From Pseudomonadota bacterium (GTDB taxonomy: Bacteria; Myxococcota; UBA9042; PHBI01), in the NCBI GenBank assembly GCA_005788935.1, contig SYAK01000142.1, positions 1 to 16,835 of the forward strand: a DNA stretch of 16,835 nucleotides, in the 5' to 3' direction. Every line of letters begins with the position of its first letter. Positions within the stretch are counted from its first letter, which is position 1. Shown piece after piece: positions 8,631 to 16,835 of this stretch. A program made the position numbers and the translations under genes. Below the pieces are notes generated by a model that was given only the letters and a program-made list of their open reading frames with translations, searched no databases and had not been told where the DNA came from.

Positions 8631-9536
8631 ATGACCAAGGTGTCTTTCGCCAGCTGGGCCCCCGATGCGCCGCCACCCGGTCGGGACCACCCGTTTGTGC
8701 GCGCGCTCGCGGCGGCTTGTGAAGGTCACCCGGCGTCGTCGGCCTCCATCTGGACCGATGACTACCTCGCCGAGGACGTCGACCCGGCTGCGCTGCGGGC
8801 TGACAATGCCTACCTCTGGCAGGGACGGGATGGCAATGACCAGCGGGCCTTCCTCGTGACGGCCCCAGCTGTCGCGGCGGCCGACCGCCTCGGGCTGCTG
8901 TCGCGCCTCACCGAGGACGGCGCCTTCGGGGTCGCGACGGCGCGGGTCGGCGGGCGCCTCGTAAGCCGCGACCTCCTTGATTCGGTGCTCGAGCTCAATG
9001 TCCTCGATGCTGCGGTCGGGGGGCTCGACGGGCGCGTCGTCCTCGACATCGGGGCCGGATACGGTCGCCTCGCGTGGCGCCTCACCGAAGCCTTCCCGTC
9101 GGCCCGCGTGCTCGCCACGGACGGCGTCCCGTACTCGTCGGTCCTCGCGTCGTGGTACCTCGCGCGTCGGGGCGCGAGCGCGCGGGCGGAGGTCGTCACG
9201 TTGCCCGAGGTCTCGGCCCGCCTTGCCTCGGAACGCCCCTCGGTGGCGGTCAACGTGCACAGCTTCACCGAGATGCCCCATGCGGCGGCGGCCTGGTGGG
9301 TCCGCGCCATTGCCAAAGCCGGCGTGGCGTGGTGCTTCATCGTGCCGAACGCCGATGAACACCACGGCGAGGAGCTCGCCACCTTCGAGCCCGATGGCAC
9401 GCGGACTCCACTTGGGCCCGTCCTCGAGGCCGCTGGCTACCGCGAGGTGTTCAACCGCCCGAAGTACATGGACGCGACCGCGCAGCGCTACGGCATCTCA
9501 CCGACGCGCCACATGCTGTTCCGCCTCGGCGGGTGA
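8631..9536 (+). CDS. SAM-dependent methyltransferase, resembling putative sugar O-methyltransferases
   Basis: The product is 301 residues. Motif I of class I methyltransferases is clear in VVLDIGAGYGRLAWRL (D139-x-G-x-G). Following it are a strand ending in ATDGVP, a helix with SSVLASWYLARRG, then NVHSFTEMP (about 208-216) and a C-terminal HMLFRLGG. The LDIGAGYGRLA and HSFTEMP segments resemble proteins annotated as putative sugar O-methyltransferases; the acceptor is unknown and another small molecule is possible. About 130 residues precede the Rossmann fold and have no recognised domain. The gene follows the peroxidase by 78 bp on the same strand and faces the PilZ gene tail to tail. A GTGGGA about 10 nt upstream is only a weak ribosome-binding site. 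Confidence 0.8.
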   Translation: MTKVSFASWAPDAPPPGRDHPFVRALAAACEGHPASSASIWTDDYLAEDVDPAALRADNAYLWQGRDGNDQRAFLVTAPAVAAADRLGLLSRLTEDGAFGVATARVGGRLVSRDLLDSVLELNVLDAAVGGLDGRVVLDIGAGYGRLAWRLTEAFPSARVLATDGVPYSSVLASWYLARRGASARAEVVTLPEVSARLASERPSVAVNVHSFTEMPHAAAAWWVRAIAKAGVAWCFIVPNADEHHGEELATFEPDGTRTPLGPVLEAAGYREVFNRPKYMDATAQRYGISPTRHMLFRLGG

Positions 9537-9547
9537 GGTCGCGTCGG

Positions 9548-9982
9548 TCAGGGCTCGCGCAGGCCAAGCTCCGCCCGGAGTGCAGCGAGCTCGTCCGGGT
9601 CATCCCGCCGCAGGTGGCCGAGCCTGATGAGCAGACGCTGCTCGGCCATGATCGACGGCATCGGGACCCCACCCGTGGCGTCGAAGGCGATGCCCACGCT
9701 GTGTCCGAGGCGGTAGACCGCGACGCCCGCGACCACGTGCTGACCGCGATTGTCCGGCAGGCGCACGGTCCCCTCCACACGTGGCGGCTCGGCTTGCTCG
9801 TCCCCGGTGTCGGGCGGCGGTTTGGACGAGAGGATGGCGTCGCCGCGGGCGTAGAGCCGCATGCCGCCCTCCGACAGGTCGATGACCGGCCAGTGCCCGC
9901 CTGCGCCGACAAAGACGGGTCGCAGCTCGCGGGGGTAGACGACCCGGTAGAAACCGCGGCGGTTGGCGCCCATCTCTCGCAT
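9548..9982 (-). CDS. Small PilZ domain protein (c-di-GMP receptor)
   Basis: The product is 144 residues and is essentially one PilZ domain. The c-di-GMP-binding residues are present: R9-GFY-R13 matching RxxxR, and D35-L-S-E-G-G40 matching (D/N)xSxxG. The rest is beta-rich (VAGVAVYRLGHSVGIAFD) with a C-terminal helical tail (EQRLLIRLGHL to the end). Single-domain PilZ proteins act in the cytoplasm and change the activity of a partner when c-di-GMP binds; the partner is unknown. The ATG at 9982 is preferred because GGGAG lies 10 nt upstream; an ATG at 9973 is an alternative. It lies 218 bp downstream of the kinase gene, so co-transcription is possible but not shown, and it ends 11 bp from the convergent methyltransferase. 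Confidence 0.87.
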   Translation of the reverse strand: MREMGANRRGFYRVVYPRELRPVFVGAGGHWPVIDLSEGGMRLYARGDAILSSKPPPDTGDEQAEPPRVEGTVRLPDNRGQHVVAGVAVYRLGHSVGIAFDATGGVPMPSIMAEQRLLIRLGHLRRDDPDELAALRAELGLREP

Positions 9983-10200
9983 CGTGTCGAAACTCCCGTG
10001 GCGCCCACGCCAGACACACCAAGGTGACTGCCGCCATCTTGGCCACCCGCTGCATCGGGTGCTGCAGCATGTCACATGTCGTGGGTTTGTCGAGAGATGT
10101 CGCGATCGTAGGCGAGAACGAACGCACACGGGCTGGTCCGAGGGGCGAGCCGATAGCCTCGCTGGTGCGGATGCGCGCGTGACGTGGGCGACCGGGGCCT
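9983..10200. other. Gap between kinase and PilZ genes
   Basis: This 218-bp stretch holds a perfect 10-bp palindrome TGCTGCAGCA at 10060-10069, next to TGTCACATGTC. No strong promoter for the PilZ gene and no T-tailed hairpin terminating the kinase gene were found. A short frame here could encode a hydrophobic stretch, but it has no ribosome-binding site and looks accidental. Confidence 0.4.
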
Positions 10201-13200
10201 TCAGTCCTGCTTGACTGGGCACGACAGCTCGAGGCGCGCGCCGTCGTCGCTCCGCAGGTCGAGACGCCCGCGCAGCTGCAGCGTGAGCGCGCTGACGAGC
10301 TGGAGGCCGAGGCTCTGCGCGAGCTCGGGATCGAAGTCATCGGGCAGCCCGGGGCCATTGTCGCGGATCGCGATGACGATCCTCGCCTCATCCCCGCTCC
10401 CCGCGAGCCTCACCGACACGCCAACCTCGGGCTCGGCTTCGGGGTCCGTCGGCTTGCCGTACTTGAAGGCGTTCGTCAGCAGCTCGTTCAGGATGAGGCC
10501 GATGGGCACGGCGGTCTCGATCGTCACGAGCACATCGTCCGTCGTCACGTCGATACGCGTCCCGGGGGCTAGGGCCGCCTGCAGGAAGGACGTCAGGGCG
10601 CGCGCGTACTCGCCGAGGTCGATGCGTTCGAGCGACTCGACCCCGTAGAGCTGCTGGTGGATGAGCGCCATCGAACGGACGCGGTAGACGCTCTCCTGCA
10701 TCAGGAGCCGCGACTCGGGCGTCGGCATCTGGTCGCTCTGCAGCATCAGGAGGCTCGAGATGATCTGCAGGTTGTTCTTGACCCGGTGGTGGATCTCCTT
10801 GAGGAGGGTCTCCTTCTCGTGGAGCGAGCGGGTCAGGGCGGCCTCGGCCTCCACGCGTGCGCTGACGTCCGAGACGCCGACCAACTGGTAGGTCTCGCCG
10901 TTGATTTCGACCGAGACGACACCGACGTCCGCCTGGAAGTTCGCTCCGTCGGCCCGGTAGGCCTCGAAGACGTGGTCGCCCCCCGCCTCCGCGCGTACCT
11001 CGCCAGCCTCGGTCGCGAGGGCCTCGACCGGTACGAGAGACGAGGCCTGCTGCCCGACGAGCGCCAGGTCCTCGTACCCAAAGACCGTGCGCGCGCCCGC
11101 ATTGGCCTGGACCACCTGCCCCCCGGGATCCACCATGAGCATGGGCTGTGGCGCGTACTGGAACAGGCGCTCGAAGCGTGTCTCGCTCGCCCTCAGCTCG
11201 ACTGTCCGTCGCAGGACACGCTCTTCGAGTGCGTCATTGAGCGCCCGCAGGTCTGCGCGCGCCTGCTGAATCGACAGATGCGCGCCAAGCAGGGTGCCGA
11301 ACTGGGCGATCCAGGACACCTCCTCGGCGCTCAATCGGGTATCGGCGTGGCTCTCGACATTCAATGTGCCGAATGTGCCGACCGACCCGAGCATGGGAAT
11401 GATTGCGAATTGCTTATACCCTCGGGCATTGTTGAGGTGAGTCCAATCCGAGAAATCGGAAATGGCAAATTCACGTGTCGTCACCGGGCGCCCGAGTTGC
11501 GCTGCCATCCCGAGGGCCGTGCCGACAAGGGTCGAGCCCTCAGCCTCCCCCAGCGGGCGGTCGGGGTTGACGAAGTCGATCGGGGGCGAAGACGGGCTCT
11601 GGGTTGGGTTGTATTCGCTCAGCAACCTGACGCGATAGGTCGATTGGTCGGGGGCGAACTCGGCGACCGAGATGCGCTCGACGCCGAGCACCGAGACGAG
11701 TCGCGCCTCGACGATGCTGAAGATCTGGTCGCGGGACTGGGCCCGGGCGAGCTCGGTGGACAGCTCGAGCAGCGCCTGCTGGCGGTCTGTACGCCGAAGG
11801 AGCTCGGCGTTCAGGGCGTGCATCGCCCCCTCGTCCTCGGCGCGCCGGAGGCCAGCCGCCACAGCATCGGCGAAGAGACGCAAGGTGCCGGCATATTCGG
11901 ACCACGACAGCAGCGTGAAATGCGGGTTGTCGAGGCTGACGAAGCCACGCAAGCGGCTGTCGATGAGCAACGGAACGACGAGCAGCGACGTGATGCCCTG
12001 GGCCGCCAGGAATTCCCGCTCGTCGTGGGCCGAGGCGGGCAGGGCCGCCAGGTCCGGGAGATAGAGCGGCTGGCCACCGCGCATCGGGGCGAGCAGGAAC
12101 TCGAAGGTCTCCTCGAGCTGGTTTTGCAGATGCTCGCGCTCGGGCGGAACGCCGTCTCGGCACCACTCGTGGGTGTTGCTGATGAGCCCGTCGCGCGACA
12201 GGAAGATCGAGGCGCGGTCGGCGCGACTGTGGGTCCCGAGGTCCCCGAGGGCGCGCGCGATCTCGGCATGCGCACCTCCGTCTGAAGCGCGCAGGAAGGC
12301 GCCCGAGACGCGTGCAACGAGCTCCTGCATCATCAGCAGCGTCGCGAGCCGCGCCTCATCCTCCTTGCGCCCCGAGATGTCGAAGCTCGAGCCGACCGCC
12401 CGCAGCGGCCGCCCGTGGGGGTCGCGCACGAGGCGCACCTCGTCCCGAAGCCAGCGATAGCGGCCGTCCTGGTGCAGGTGGCGGTATTCGTGGACGAGCC
12501 GATCGTGTTCGAAGAGTGAGGCGAGCCCGAGGACGACGCGGTCGCGGTCTTCGGGGTGGATGGACGCCTGCCAGAAGCCGGGCGCCCTAATGGCTTCGGG
12601 CGTGAACCCGAGGATGTCGCGCGCCGACTCCGAGATGAATTCCAGATGGAAATCCGGCATTTCCTGGGAGTAAATAATCGCCGAGGTCGTCGCCAGCAGC
12701 GTGTTCAGCTGTTCGCCCTGGGTCCGCAAGGCGTCGGAGCTGCGAAGGCGCTCGGTGATCTCGCGCAGGATGAGGGTCACCGCGTCGCTGCCCATCACCG
12801 CGAGGCGTGCCTCATGGTGGGTGGTGTCGTCGCCCGCACCGAGGTTGAATTCGAGCGTCTCGACGTCTCCGAGCGCCGCTGCGGTAGCTGCATGCGCGAG
12901 CAGTTGGCGCGCGGTGTCAGGCGGGAAGACGCCATCGACGGTGACCGTGCGAGCGCCTCCGAGGCCGGCGAGCTCGACGTCGACGCGCGCGGCCGCGTTC
13001 ATGGGCCGCAGCCCTCCGTCGAGCCGCATGGCGAACAGGCGGTCGGGGATCGCCTCGCTCAGCGAGCGCAGGCGCTCGTTTTGACGTTGAAGTTCGCCCT
13101 GATTGGCATGCTCCTGGGTGACGTCGCGAAAGGTCAGCACGGCTCCCCGGAGCCCGCCGTCATCGAAGACGGGTGACGCGTGGCTGGCGATGACCGCGAG

Positions 13201-15261
13201 CTCGCCATCCCGACGCCTTAGACGTGAGACCGCGACCGAACGCTGGGGGGACCCGCTCGCGACGACCGCTTGCACGGGGGGCGCCAGCGAGCCGGTCCCA
13301 TCGACCGCGGTCAGCGCGCAGATGGAAGCGAGCGGCTGCCCGGTGGCCTCGTCGGGGCGCCAGCCGGTGACGCGGGCCGCGACGTCGTTGAACAGCGTCA
13401 CCCGCAGGTCGAGATCGACCGCGATGACGGCGTCCCCGATGGCCGCGAGGATCGCCGCGTGTCGCGCCTCGAGTCGGCGTTGCTGGCCGCGATCGAGAGC
13501 ATGAACGACGAGGCGGGCGACCTCGGCACAGAAGCGGATCTCGGTGTGTCGCCAGAGGCGCTTCTCGCGCGACTCGACACACAGCACGCCGCGGAAGGCG
13601 CTGAGTGAGCACAGCGGCAGGTCCAGCATCGAGCGGATGCCATGCGGCTTGAGGTAGGGCTCGGTGAAGCACGAGGTCGAGGGATGCGTCCACGCATCGT
13701 CCGCAACGATCGGCTCGCTGCTGAGCATGGCCTCGAAGTAGGGCGCAAAGTGCGCGGCCTCGAGACGGGCTCCGGACTGATGCCCGCCCACGGTGCGATC
13801 GTGTAGATCCAAGCACTCGATTGCGCCTTCGGCGTCGTTCCAGAGGCTGACGCGATCGACCTCGAGTGCGCGCGCGACTGTCACGGTCACGCTGCGCATG
13901 AAGGGCTCGAGCCGATCCGCATCGACGCGGCTGAGCGCCAGCATCGCCTCGGCGAACCGCGTCGTCTCGGCCTCGGAGCGAGCCTGCTCGGACTCTGCGC
14001 GGCGGCGCTCGGTCACATCCCGCAGAATCGCGAGGAAGAGCGCGTCGCCGGGTTCATCGACCCGACTCAGCGTCAGCTCGGCCGACAGCTCTCGGCCGTC
14101 CGCCCGCAAGATGGCGATCTCCGTGGTCCGTTCGATGAGCCGGCTCTGCTGCTCCCGCATCGCCCGCAGCGGTTCGGGACCCCACGCGGCGCGCACGTGT
14201 GCGGGCAGCAGACGCAGGACCGAGCGGCCGAGGATCTCGCCGCGCGGGTATCCGAGCATCTTCTCGGCGCCGAGGTTCCAGTGCGACACGCGCCCACGCC
14301 CGTCGATGCCCACGACCGCGTCCGGGGCCGCCATCAGGAACGCCGCGAGCCGCCGGCGGTCGGCCTCCCGGGCCGCGTCGTCGACGAGATGCCGCACCGT
14401 GACGTCGCGCATGTAGCCTGACCACGCGGCGTCACCGTCCTGCTCCGAGGGGCGGGCGCCGACAACGACCCAACGAGTCGCGGGCCCTTTCTCCGCCGGG
14501 CTGAACGGCACGGTGAGCTCGAACGGGACGCGCGGGCCGGAGAAGGCCGCGACGAGGGCGGCGCCGTCCTCTGGCGTGAGCATCGCGCGCAGGCGGTCCA
14601 CTGGTCCGACCAGGGACTCGGGCGGGAGGTCGAGCACATCCCGCGTCCGCGGGCTCGCCCACGTGAGGACCAGCCCATCGGCGCCGAGCTCGGCGTCGAA
14701 CACCATCTCCGGCAGGTTCGCGACGAGACGGGCATAGCGCTGTTCGCTCGCCCGAAGCGCCGCGTGGTCACTGCACGCGATGCCAGCGTTCGCGATGCGG
14801 GGGAGAAGCGGCATCAGCGCCTGCAGCACCTCGTCGGCGAGCGGGGCGCCATGCCGGACGAGGACGAGCAGACCGAACTGCGGCAGGCCGAGGACATGGC
14901 ACCACGCCGCCCCGCGGCCACCGAGCGGGCGGGCGTCTTCAAGGGGCAACGCGACCGGCTGAAGCTGCAGGCTGGCCTCGCGCACGGCCCAGGCGACCTC
15001 GGAGGCCGAGGCCGAGGTCTCGACCGCGTCGAGCAGGGGCCGCTCGGCCCGGCGCGGCAGCGCGACCACCGGCCACAGCCCGGTCGGCGTCTCGGTCATC
15101 TCATGCGCCCCGACCGACAGCACGGCCCCAGCCCCGCAGCCCAGTCGACGGAGCAACGTCGTGAGCGTGCCGTGCATCACGTCGTGCAGGTTGAGGCTGC
15201 CGCTCAGCCCCATCGCGAGCTCGAACTGGAGGCTCTGCAGCTGGGCGGTCGGGGTCGTCAT
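10201..15261 (-). CDS. Soluble multi-PAS/GAF sensor histidine kinase (HisKA_2 type)
   Basis: The product is 1,686 residues with no signal peptide or membrane segment. Approximate order: GAF-like (1-165), PAS (173-290), PAS (306-415), GAF (433-588), PAS (598-715), divergent PAS (725-835), PAS with PAC (848-965), GAF (973-1145), GAF (1158-1333), coiled coil (1340-1365), PAS (1361-1468), HisKA_2 and HATPase. The phospho-acceptor is in KEIHHRVKNNLQ (H1491/H1492); the ATP-binding N box is LNELLTN (N1592-N1597) and the G box is RDNGPGLP (D1634, G1636, G1638). It should autophosphorylate in response to cytoplasmic signals; ligands are unknown. No receiver domain is present and no response regulator is in the window. 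The ATG overlaps the FIST stop (ATGA), so it is probably translationally coupled, and an upstream in-frame start is rejected because it would lie inside the FIST gene. Local GC dips occur within two sensory domains. Confidence 0.93.
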   Translation of the reverse strand: MTTPTAQLQSLQFELAMGLSGSLNLHDVMHGTLTTLLRRLGCGAGAVLSVGAHEMTETPTGLWPVVALPRRAERPLLDAVETSASASEVAWAVREASLQLQPVALPLEDARPLGGRGAAWCHVLGLPQFGLLVLVRHGAPLADEVLQALMPLLPRIANAGIACSDHAALRASEQRYARLVANLPEMVFDAELGADGLVLTWASPRTRDVLDLPPESLVGPVDRLRAMLTPEDGAALVAAFSGPRVPFELTVPFSPAEKGPATRWVVVGARPSEQDGDAAWSGYMRDVTVRHLVDDAAREADRRRLAAFLMAAPDAVVGIDGRGRVSHWNLGAEKMLGYPRGEILGRSVLRLLPAHVRAAWGPEPLRAMREQQSRLIERTTEIAILRADGRELSAELTLSRVDEPGDALFLAILRDVTERRRAESEQARSEAETTRFAEAMLALSRVDADRLEPFMRSVTVTVARALEVDRVSLWNDAEGAIECLDLHDRTVGGHQSGARLEAAHFAPYFEAMLSSEPIVADDAWTHPSTSCFTEPYLKPHGIRSMLDLPLCSLSAFRGVLCVESREKRLWRHTEIRFCAEVARLVVHALDRGQQRRLEARHAAILAAIGDAVIAVDLDLRVTLFNDVAARVTGWRPDEATGQPLASICALTAVDGTGSLAPPVQAVVASGSPQRSVAVSRLRRRDGELAVIASHASPVFDDGGLRGAVLTFRDVTQEHANQGELQRQNERLRSLSEAIPDRLFAMRLDGGLRPMNAAARVDVELAGLGGARTVTVDGVFPPDTARQLLAHAATAAALGDVETLEFNLGAGDDTTHHEARLAVMGSDAVTLILREITERLRSSDALRTQGEQLNTLLATTSAIIYSQEMPDFHLEFISESARDILGFTPEAIRAPGFWQASIHPEDRDRVVLGLASLFEHDRLVHEYRHLHQDGRYRWLRDEVRLVRDPHGRPLRAVGSSFDISGRKEDEARLATLLMMQELVARVSGAFLRASDGGAHAEIARALGDLGTHSRADRASIFLSRDGLISNTHEWCRDGVPPEREHLQNQLEETFEFLLAPMRGGQPLYLPDLAALPASAHDEREFLAAQGITSLLVVPLLIDSRLRGFVSLDNPHFTLLSWSEYAGTLRLFADAVAAGLRRAEDEGAMHALNAELLRRTDRQQALLELSTELARAQSRDQIFSIVEARLVSVLGVERISVAEFAPDQSTYRVRLLSEYNPTQSPSSPPIDFVNPDRPLGEAEGSTLVGTALGMAAQLGRPVTTREFAISDFSDWTHLNNARGYKQFAIIPMLGSVGTFGTLNVESHADTRLSAEEVSWIAQFGTLLGAHLSIQQARADLRALNDALEERVLRRTVELRASETRFERLFQYAPQPMLMVDPGGQVVQANAGARTVFGYEDLALVGQQASSLVPVEALATEAGEVRAEAGGDHVFEAYRADGANFQADVGVVSVEINGETYQLVGVSDVSARVEAEAALTRSLHEKETLLKEIHHRVKNNLQIISSLLMLQSDQMPTPESRLLMQESVYRVRSMALIHQQLYGVESLERIDLGEYARALTSFLQAALAPGTRIDVTTDDVLVTIETAVPIGLILNELLTNAFKYGKPTDPEAEPEVGVSVRLAGSGDEARIVIAIRDNGPGLPDDFDPELAQSLGLQLVSALTLQLRGRLDLRSDDGARLELSCPVKQD

Positions 15262-16370
15262 GGGCCGCCCCGGACCTCTGAGAGCAGCGCCAACGCGACG
15301 GTCTTGTTGTGAAAGTCGAGGTACTCCTCCCCGCTCCCCGCCAGCTCCCCGACCGTGAGCGCGCCGACCTGCGGCACACCCGGGACCTTCAACGCGTCGA
15401 GCTCGGCCGCGAGTCCATCGCCAAGCAGGAGCCCGCGCGAGATGCAGACGATCGTCAGCGCGAGCTCGGGAGGGCCCTCCGCGAGCGCGCAGGCCACGGC
15501 CCGCGCCGCCCCTGACGCTGCCACCATGTCGGCCGGCGTCGCGGTGGCGATGCGCACCGTCGCGTGGGCCGGGACTGTTCCAGCGCAGCGGAGCGACGCG
15601 TCGGGGCCGAGGACGATCGGGTCCCGCACGACCCCCTCCGAGCCGAGGCGCTCGAGGACGAGAGGGTACTTCGGCGCGAGGGCCTCGAGTCCCTCGGGGG
15701 TCAGCGGGACCCCTGCGTGCTGCTCGACGACCGCGTGGTAGGCGTCGCGCGCCGGGCGCCAGTCGAGACCCGTGACGGTGCTGCCGTTCGCTCCGGTCAC
15801 GACGAGGGGCTCTCCAATCGTGCGCCACCCGTGCTTCACGCCGATGCTGGCGGGGGCCGCGAAGGCCGCAAGCACGCAGGCCGCCTCATGGAGACCATCG
15901 TTCGAGAGAATGACCGGGCGTCGCACGAGGTCCATGCTGCCCGCGCCGCCGCCGATGAAGGATGGGCCCGCGCCAAGCTCCTCGAACAGCATCGCGGCGA
16001 ATCGGGAGGTGTCGCAGGTGGCGTCAACCCAGGCGATGACGGTGCGGGCGTCGGCCATCGTCAGAGGCCAGCGCACACCCGCCGGGCCGGGCGCGTCGGA
16101 CGGGCGCAGGACCTTGACGACGGGGCGCTCCGCGTGGCCGATGACGATGGCGCCGCGCGTGTGGGCGACCTGTTCGTGAATGAGGCGCGGGAAGAGCGCG
16201 CCGAACAGCGGGACGCCGGCGAAGGCGCCGACCTCGGCAATGTCCTCGGACGTCCAGCCGTTGTCCACCGTGCCGAGGACCTGCAGCCCTCCACAGCCGC
16301 GCGCGAGCCCCTCGCGCACAAGCTGCCACAGGCCCTGGACCGAGCCAGATGGTTCGAAGCGGTGGAACAT
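15258..16370 (-). CDS. Stand-alone FIST domain sensory protein
   Basis: The product is 370 residues and consists of FIST_N followed by FIST_C. Diagnostic segments are GGLQVLGTVDNGW and VPLFGALFPRLI near the N-terminus, FIGGGAGSMD in the middle, and in FIST_C the segments CISRGLLLG (309-317), GALTVGELAG (336-345) and DFHNKT (352-357). FIST is a known input domain of signal transduction proteins, thought to bind small ligands such as amino acids; ligand and mechanism here are unknown. Many FIST domains are fused to kinases or cyclases, but this one is free and overlaps the start of a histidine kinase gene by 4 nt, so it probably feeds that kinase (inference). It starts 32 bp after the EAL gene stop. 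GGAG 11 nt upstream of the ATG is a modest ribosome-binding site. Confidence 0.9.
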   Translation of the reverse strand: MFHRFEPSGSVQGLWQLVREGLARGCGGLQVLGTVDNGWTSEDIAEVGAFAGVPLFGALFPRLIHEQVAHTRGAIVIGHAERPVVKVLRPSDAPGPAGVRWPLTMADARTVIAWVDATCDTSRFAAMLFEELGAGPSFIGGGAGSMDLVRRPVILSNDGLHEAACVLAAFAAPASIGVKHGWRTIGEPLVVTGANGSTVTGLDWRPARDAYHAVVEQHAGVPLTPEGLEALAPKYPLVLERLGSEGVVRDPIVLGPDASLRCAGTVPAHATVRIATATPADMVAASGAARAVACALAEGPPELALTIVCISRGLLLGDGLAAELDALKVPGVPQVGALTVGELAGSGEEYLDFHNKTVALALLSEVRGGP

Positions 16371-16402
16371 GGGCGGGGAGGCTCCGGTTCAGCGGGCCAG
16401 CG

Positions 16403-16835
16403 TCAGGTCGGCGACCAGGGTCGCACGGTAGGGAAGGGCAGGCCAGGCTTCGCGAAGAAGTAGCCTTGCAGGATGTCGCAGCCGAGGTCGAGCAGCGCCC
16501 GCGCCTCGTCCTCGACCTCGATGCCCTCGGCGACGACGACCGTGCCCGCGCGCCGGCAGACGCTGACGAGCGACGCGACGAGCCCGCGCTTGATGCGGGA
16601 CGTGTGGATGTCGCGCACGAGCGACATGTCGATCTTCGCGAACTCGGGGTTCAGCTTCACGAGCCACGAGAGCCCGGCGTACCCTTCCCCGAGGTCATCG
16701 AGGGCCACCCGGAAGCCCACGCCACGCAGGCGCGCGAGCGTGTCCTCGAGGCGCTCCTGGCCCGTCAGCTGTGCCCGCTCGGTCACCTCGATGACGATGC
16801 GGTTCGCGAAAGGCAGCAGCGGCTCGCTCGCCGCC
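16403..16835 (-). CDS. EAL domain protein (c-di-GMP phosphodiesterase), 5' end outside window
   Basis: The frame is open to the right edge and ends at TGA 16403-16405, giving the last 143 residues. Visible EAL-domain motifs: RIVIEVTER (the ExTE motif), ALDDLGEGYAGLSWL (the DD metal-binding pair), PEFAKIDMSLV (catalytic Lys), VVAEGIE (the two Glu residues) and CDILQGYFFAKP (the Q). All catalytic residues that should fall in this part are present, so hydrolysis of c-di-GMP to pGpG is likely; the EAL signature and the Asn motif lie outside the window. The start is not visible, and a GTG at 16786 is internal to the EVTER motif and is not the start. Any N-terminal input domain (for example receiver or GGDEF) cannot be seen. 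It is first in the visible EAL-FIST-kinase run. Confidence 0.9.
   Translation of the reverse strand, partial: AASEPLLPFANRIVIEVTERAQLTGQERLEDTLARLRGVGFRVALDDLGEGYAGLSWLVKLNPEFAKIDMSLVRDIHTSRIKRGLVASLVSVCRRAGTVVVAEGIEVEDEARALLDLGCDILQGYFFAKPGLPFPTVRPWSPT

Noticed and set aside
7067..9365. Minus-strand open frames across the thioesterase and methyltransferase genes (7067-7840, 7962-8576, 8583-9365)
   Set aside because: The plus-strand frames carry catalytic motifs of known families, while these frames show low-complexity charged sequence.
10000..10100. Short hydrophobic frame upstream of the PilZ gene that looks like a signal peptide (begins MQRVAKMAA)
   Set aside because: It is in a different frame from PilZ, has no ribosome-binding site and does not lead into any recognisable protein.
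10657..12285. 542-codon plus-strand open frame
   Set aside because: It is antisense to well-defined GAF, PAS and HisKA_2 domains of the histidine kinase and has no recognisable protein features.
15262..15828. N-terminal extension of the histidine kinase to 15828
   Set aside because: It would lie wholly in the FIST gene in another frame and encodes low-complexity Arg-rich sequence; the ATG at 15261 overlaps the FIST stop and begins a GAF-like domain.

Overview
The window is GC-rich DNA with dense, largely antiparallel open frames. Its gene content (a huge secreted repeat protein with Asp-rich calcium-type repeats, a FIST protein, a many-domain PAS/GAF histidine kinase, PilZ and EAL proteins) suggests a large-genome, signalling-rich Gram-negative bacterium. 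Myxococcota or a former deltaproteobacterium is my best guess, but no rRNA or marker gene is present to prove it.

Region 1 (1-6219, minus strand) is one uninterrupted reading frame of 2,073 codons that runs off the left edge. It encodes an exported protein with, in order, a signal peptide, an unrecognised beta-rich domain of about 350 residues, a PKD-like domain, an Asp-rich thrombospondin-3-like stretch, a region that looks like a beta-propeller, and then a long array of cadherin/tandem-95-like and cysteine-bearing Ig-like modules. Because it has no stop inside the window, it is easily missed, and the long plus-strand frames lying across it are shadows. Its upstream region has a strong Shine-Dalgarno sequence, a weak sigma70-like promoter and a 10-bp tandem repeat that could be an activator site.

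Region 2 (6579-9536, plus strand) holds four ordinary-looking metabolic or housekeeping genes: a DUF1244 protein, a double-hotdog acyl thioesterase translationally coupled to it (ATGA overlap), a cysteine-type glutathione peroxidase of the thioredoxin-dependent kind, and a SAM-dependent methyltransferase resembling putative sugar O-methyltransferases.

Region 3 (9548-16835, minus strand) looks like a second-messenger signalling cluster. In transcription order it holds the C-terminal part of an EAL domain (c-di-GMP phosphodiesterase), a stand-alone FIST sensory protein 32 bp downstream, a 1,686-residue soluble histidine kinase whose start overlaps the FIST stop (ATGA), and, after a 218-bp gap, a small PilZ c-di-GMP receptor. 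No response regulator is visible. The PilZ gene ends 11 bp from the end of the convergent methyltransferase gene.

The strongest candidates for something new are the repeated four-cysteine module in the giant surface protein and the EAL / free FIST / PAS-GAF kinase / PilZ arrangement. No RNA genes, insertion sequences or CRISPR arrays were seen.
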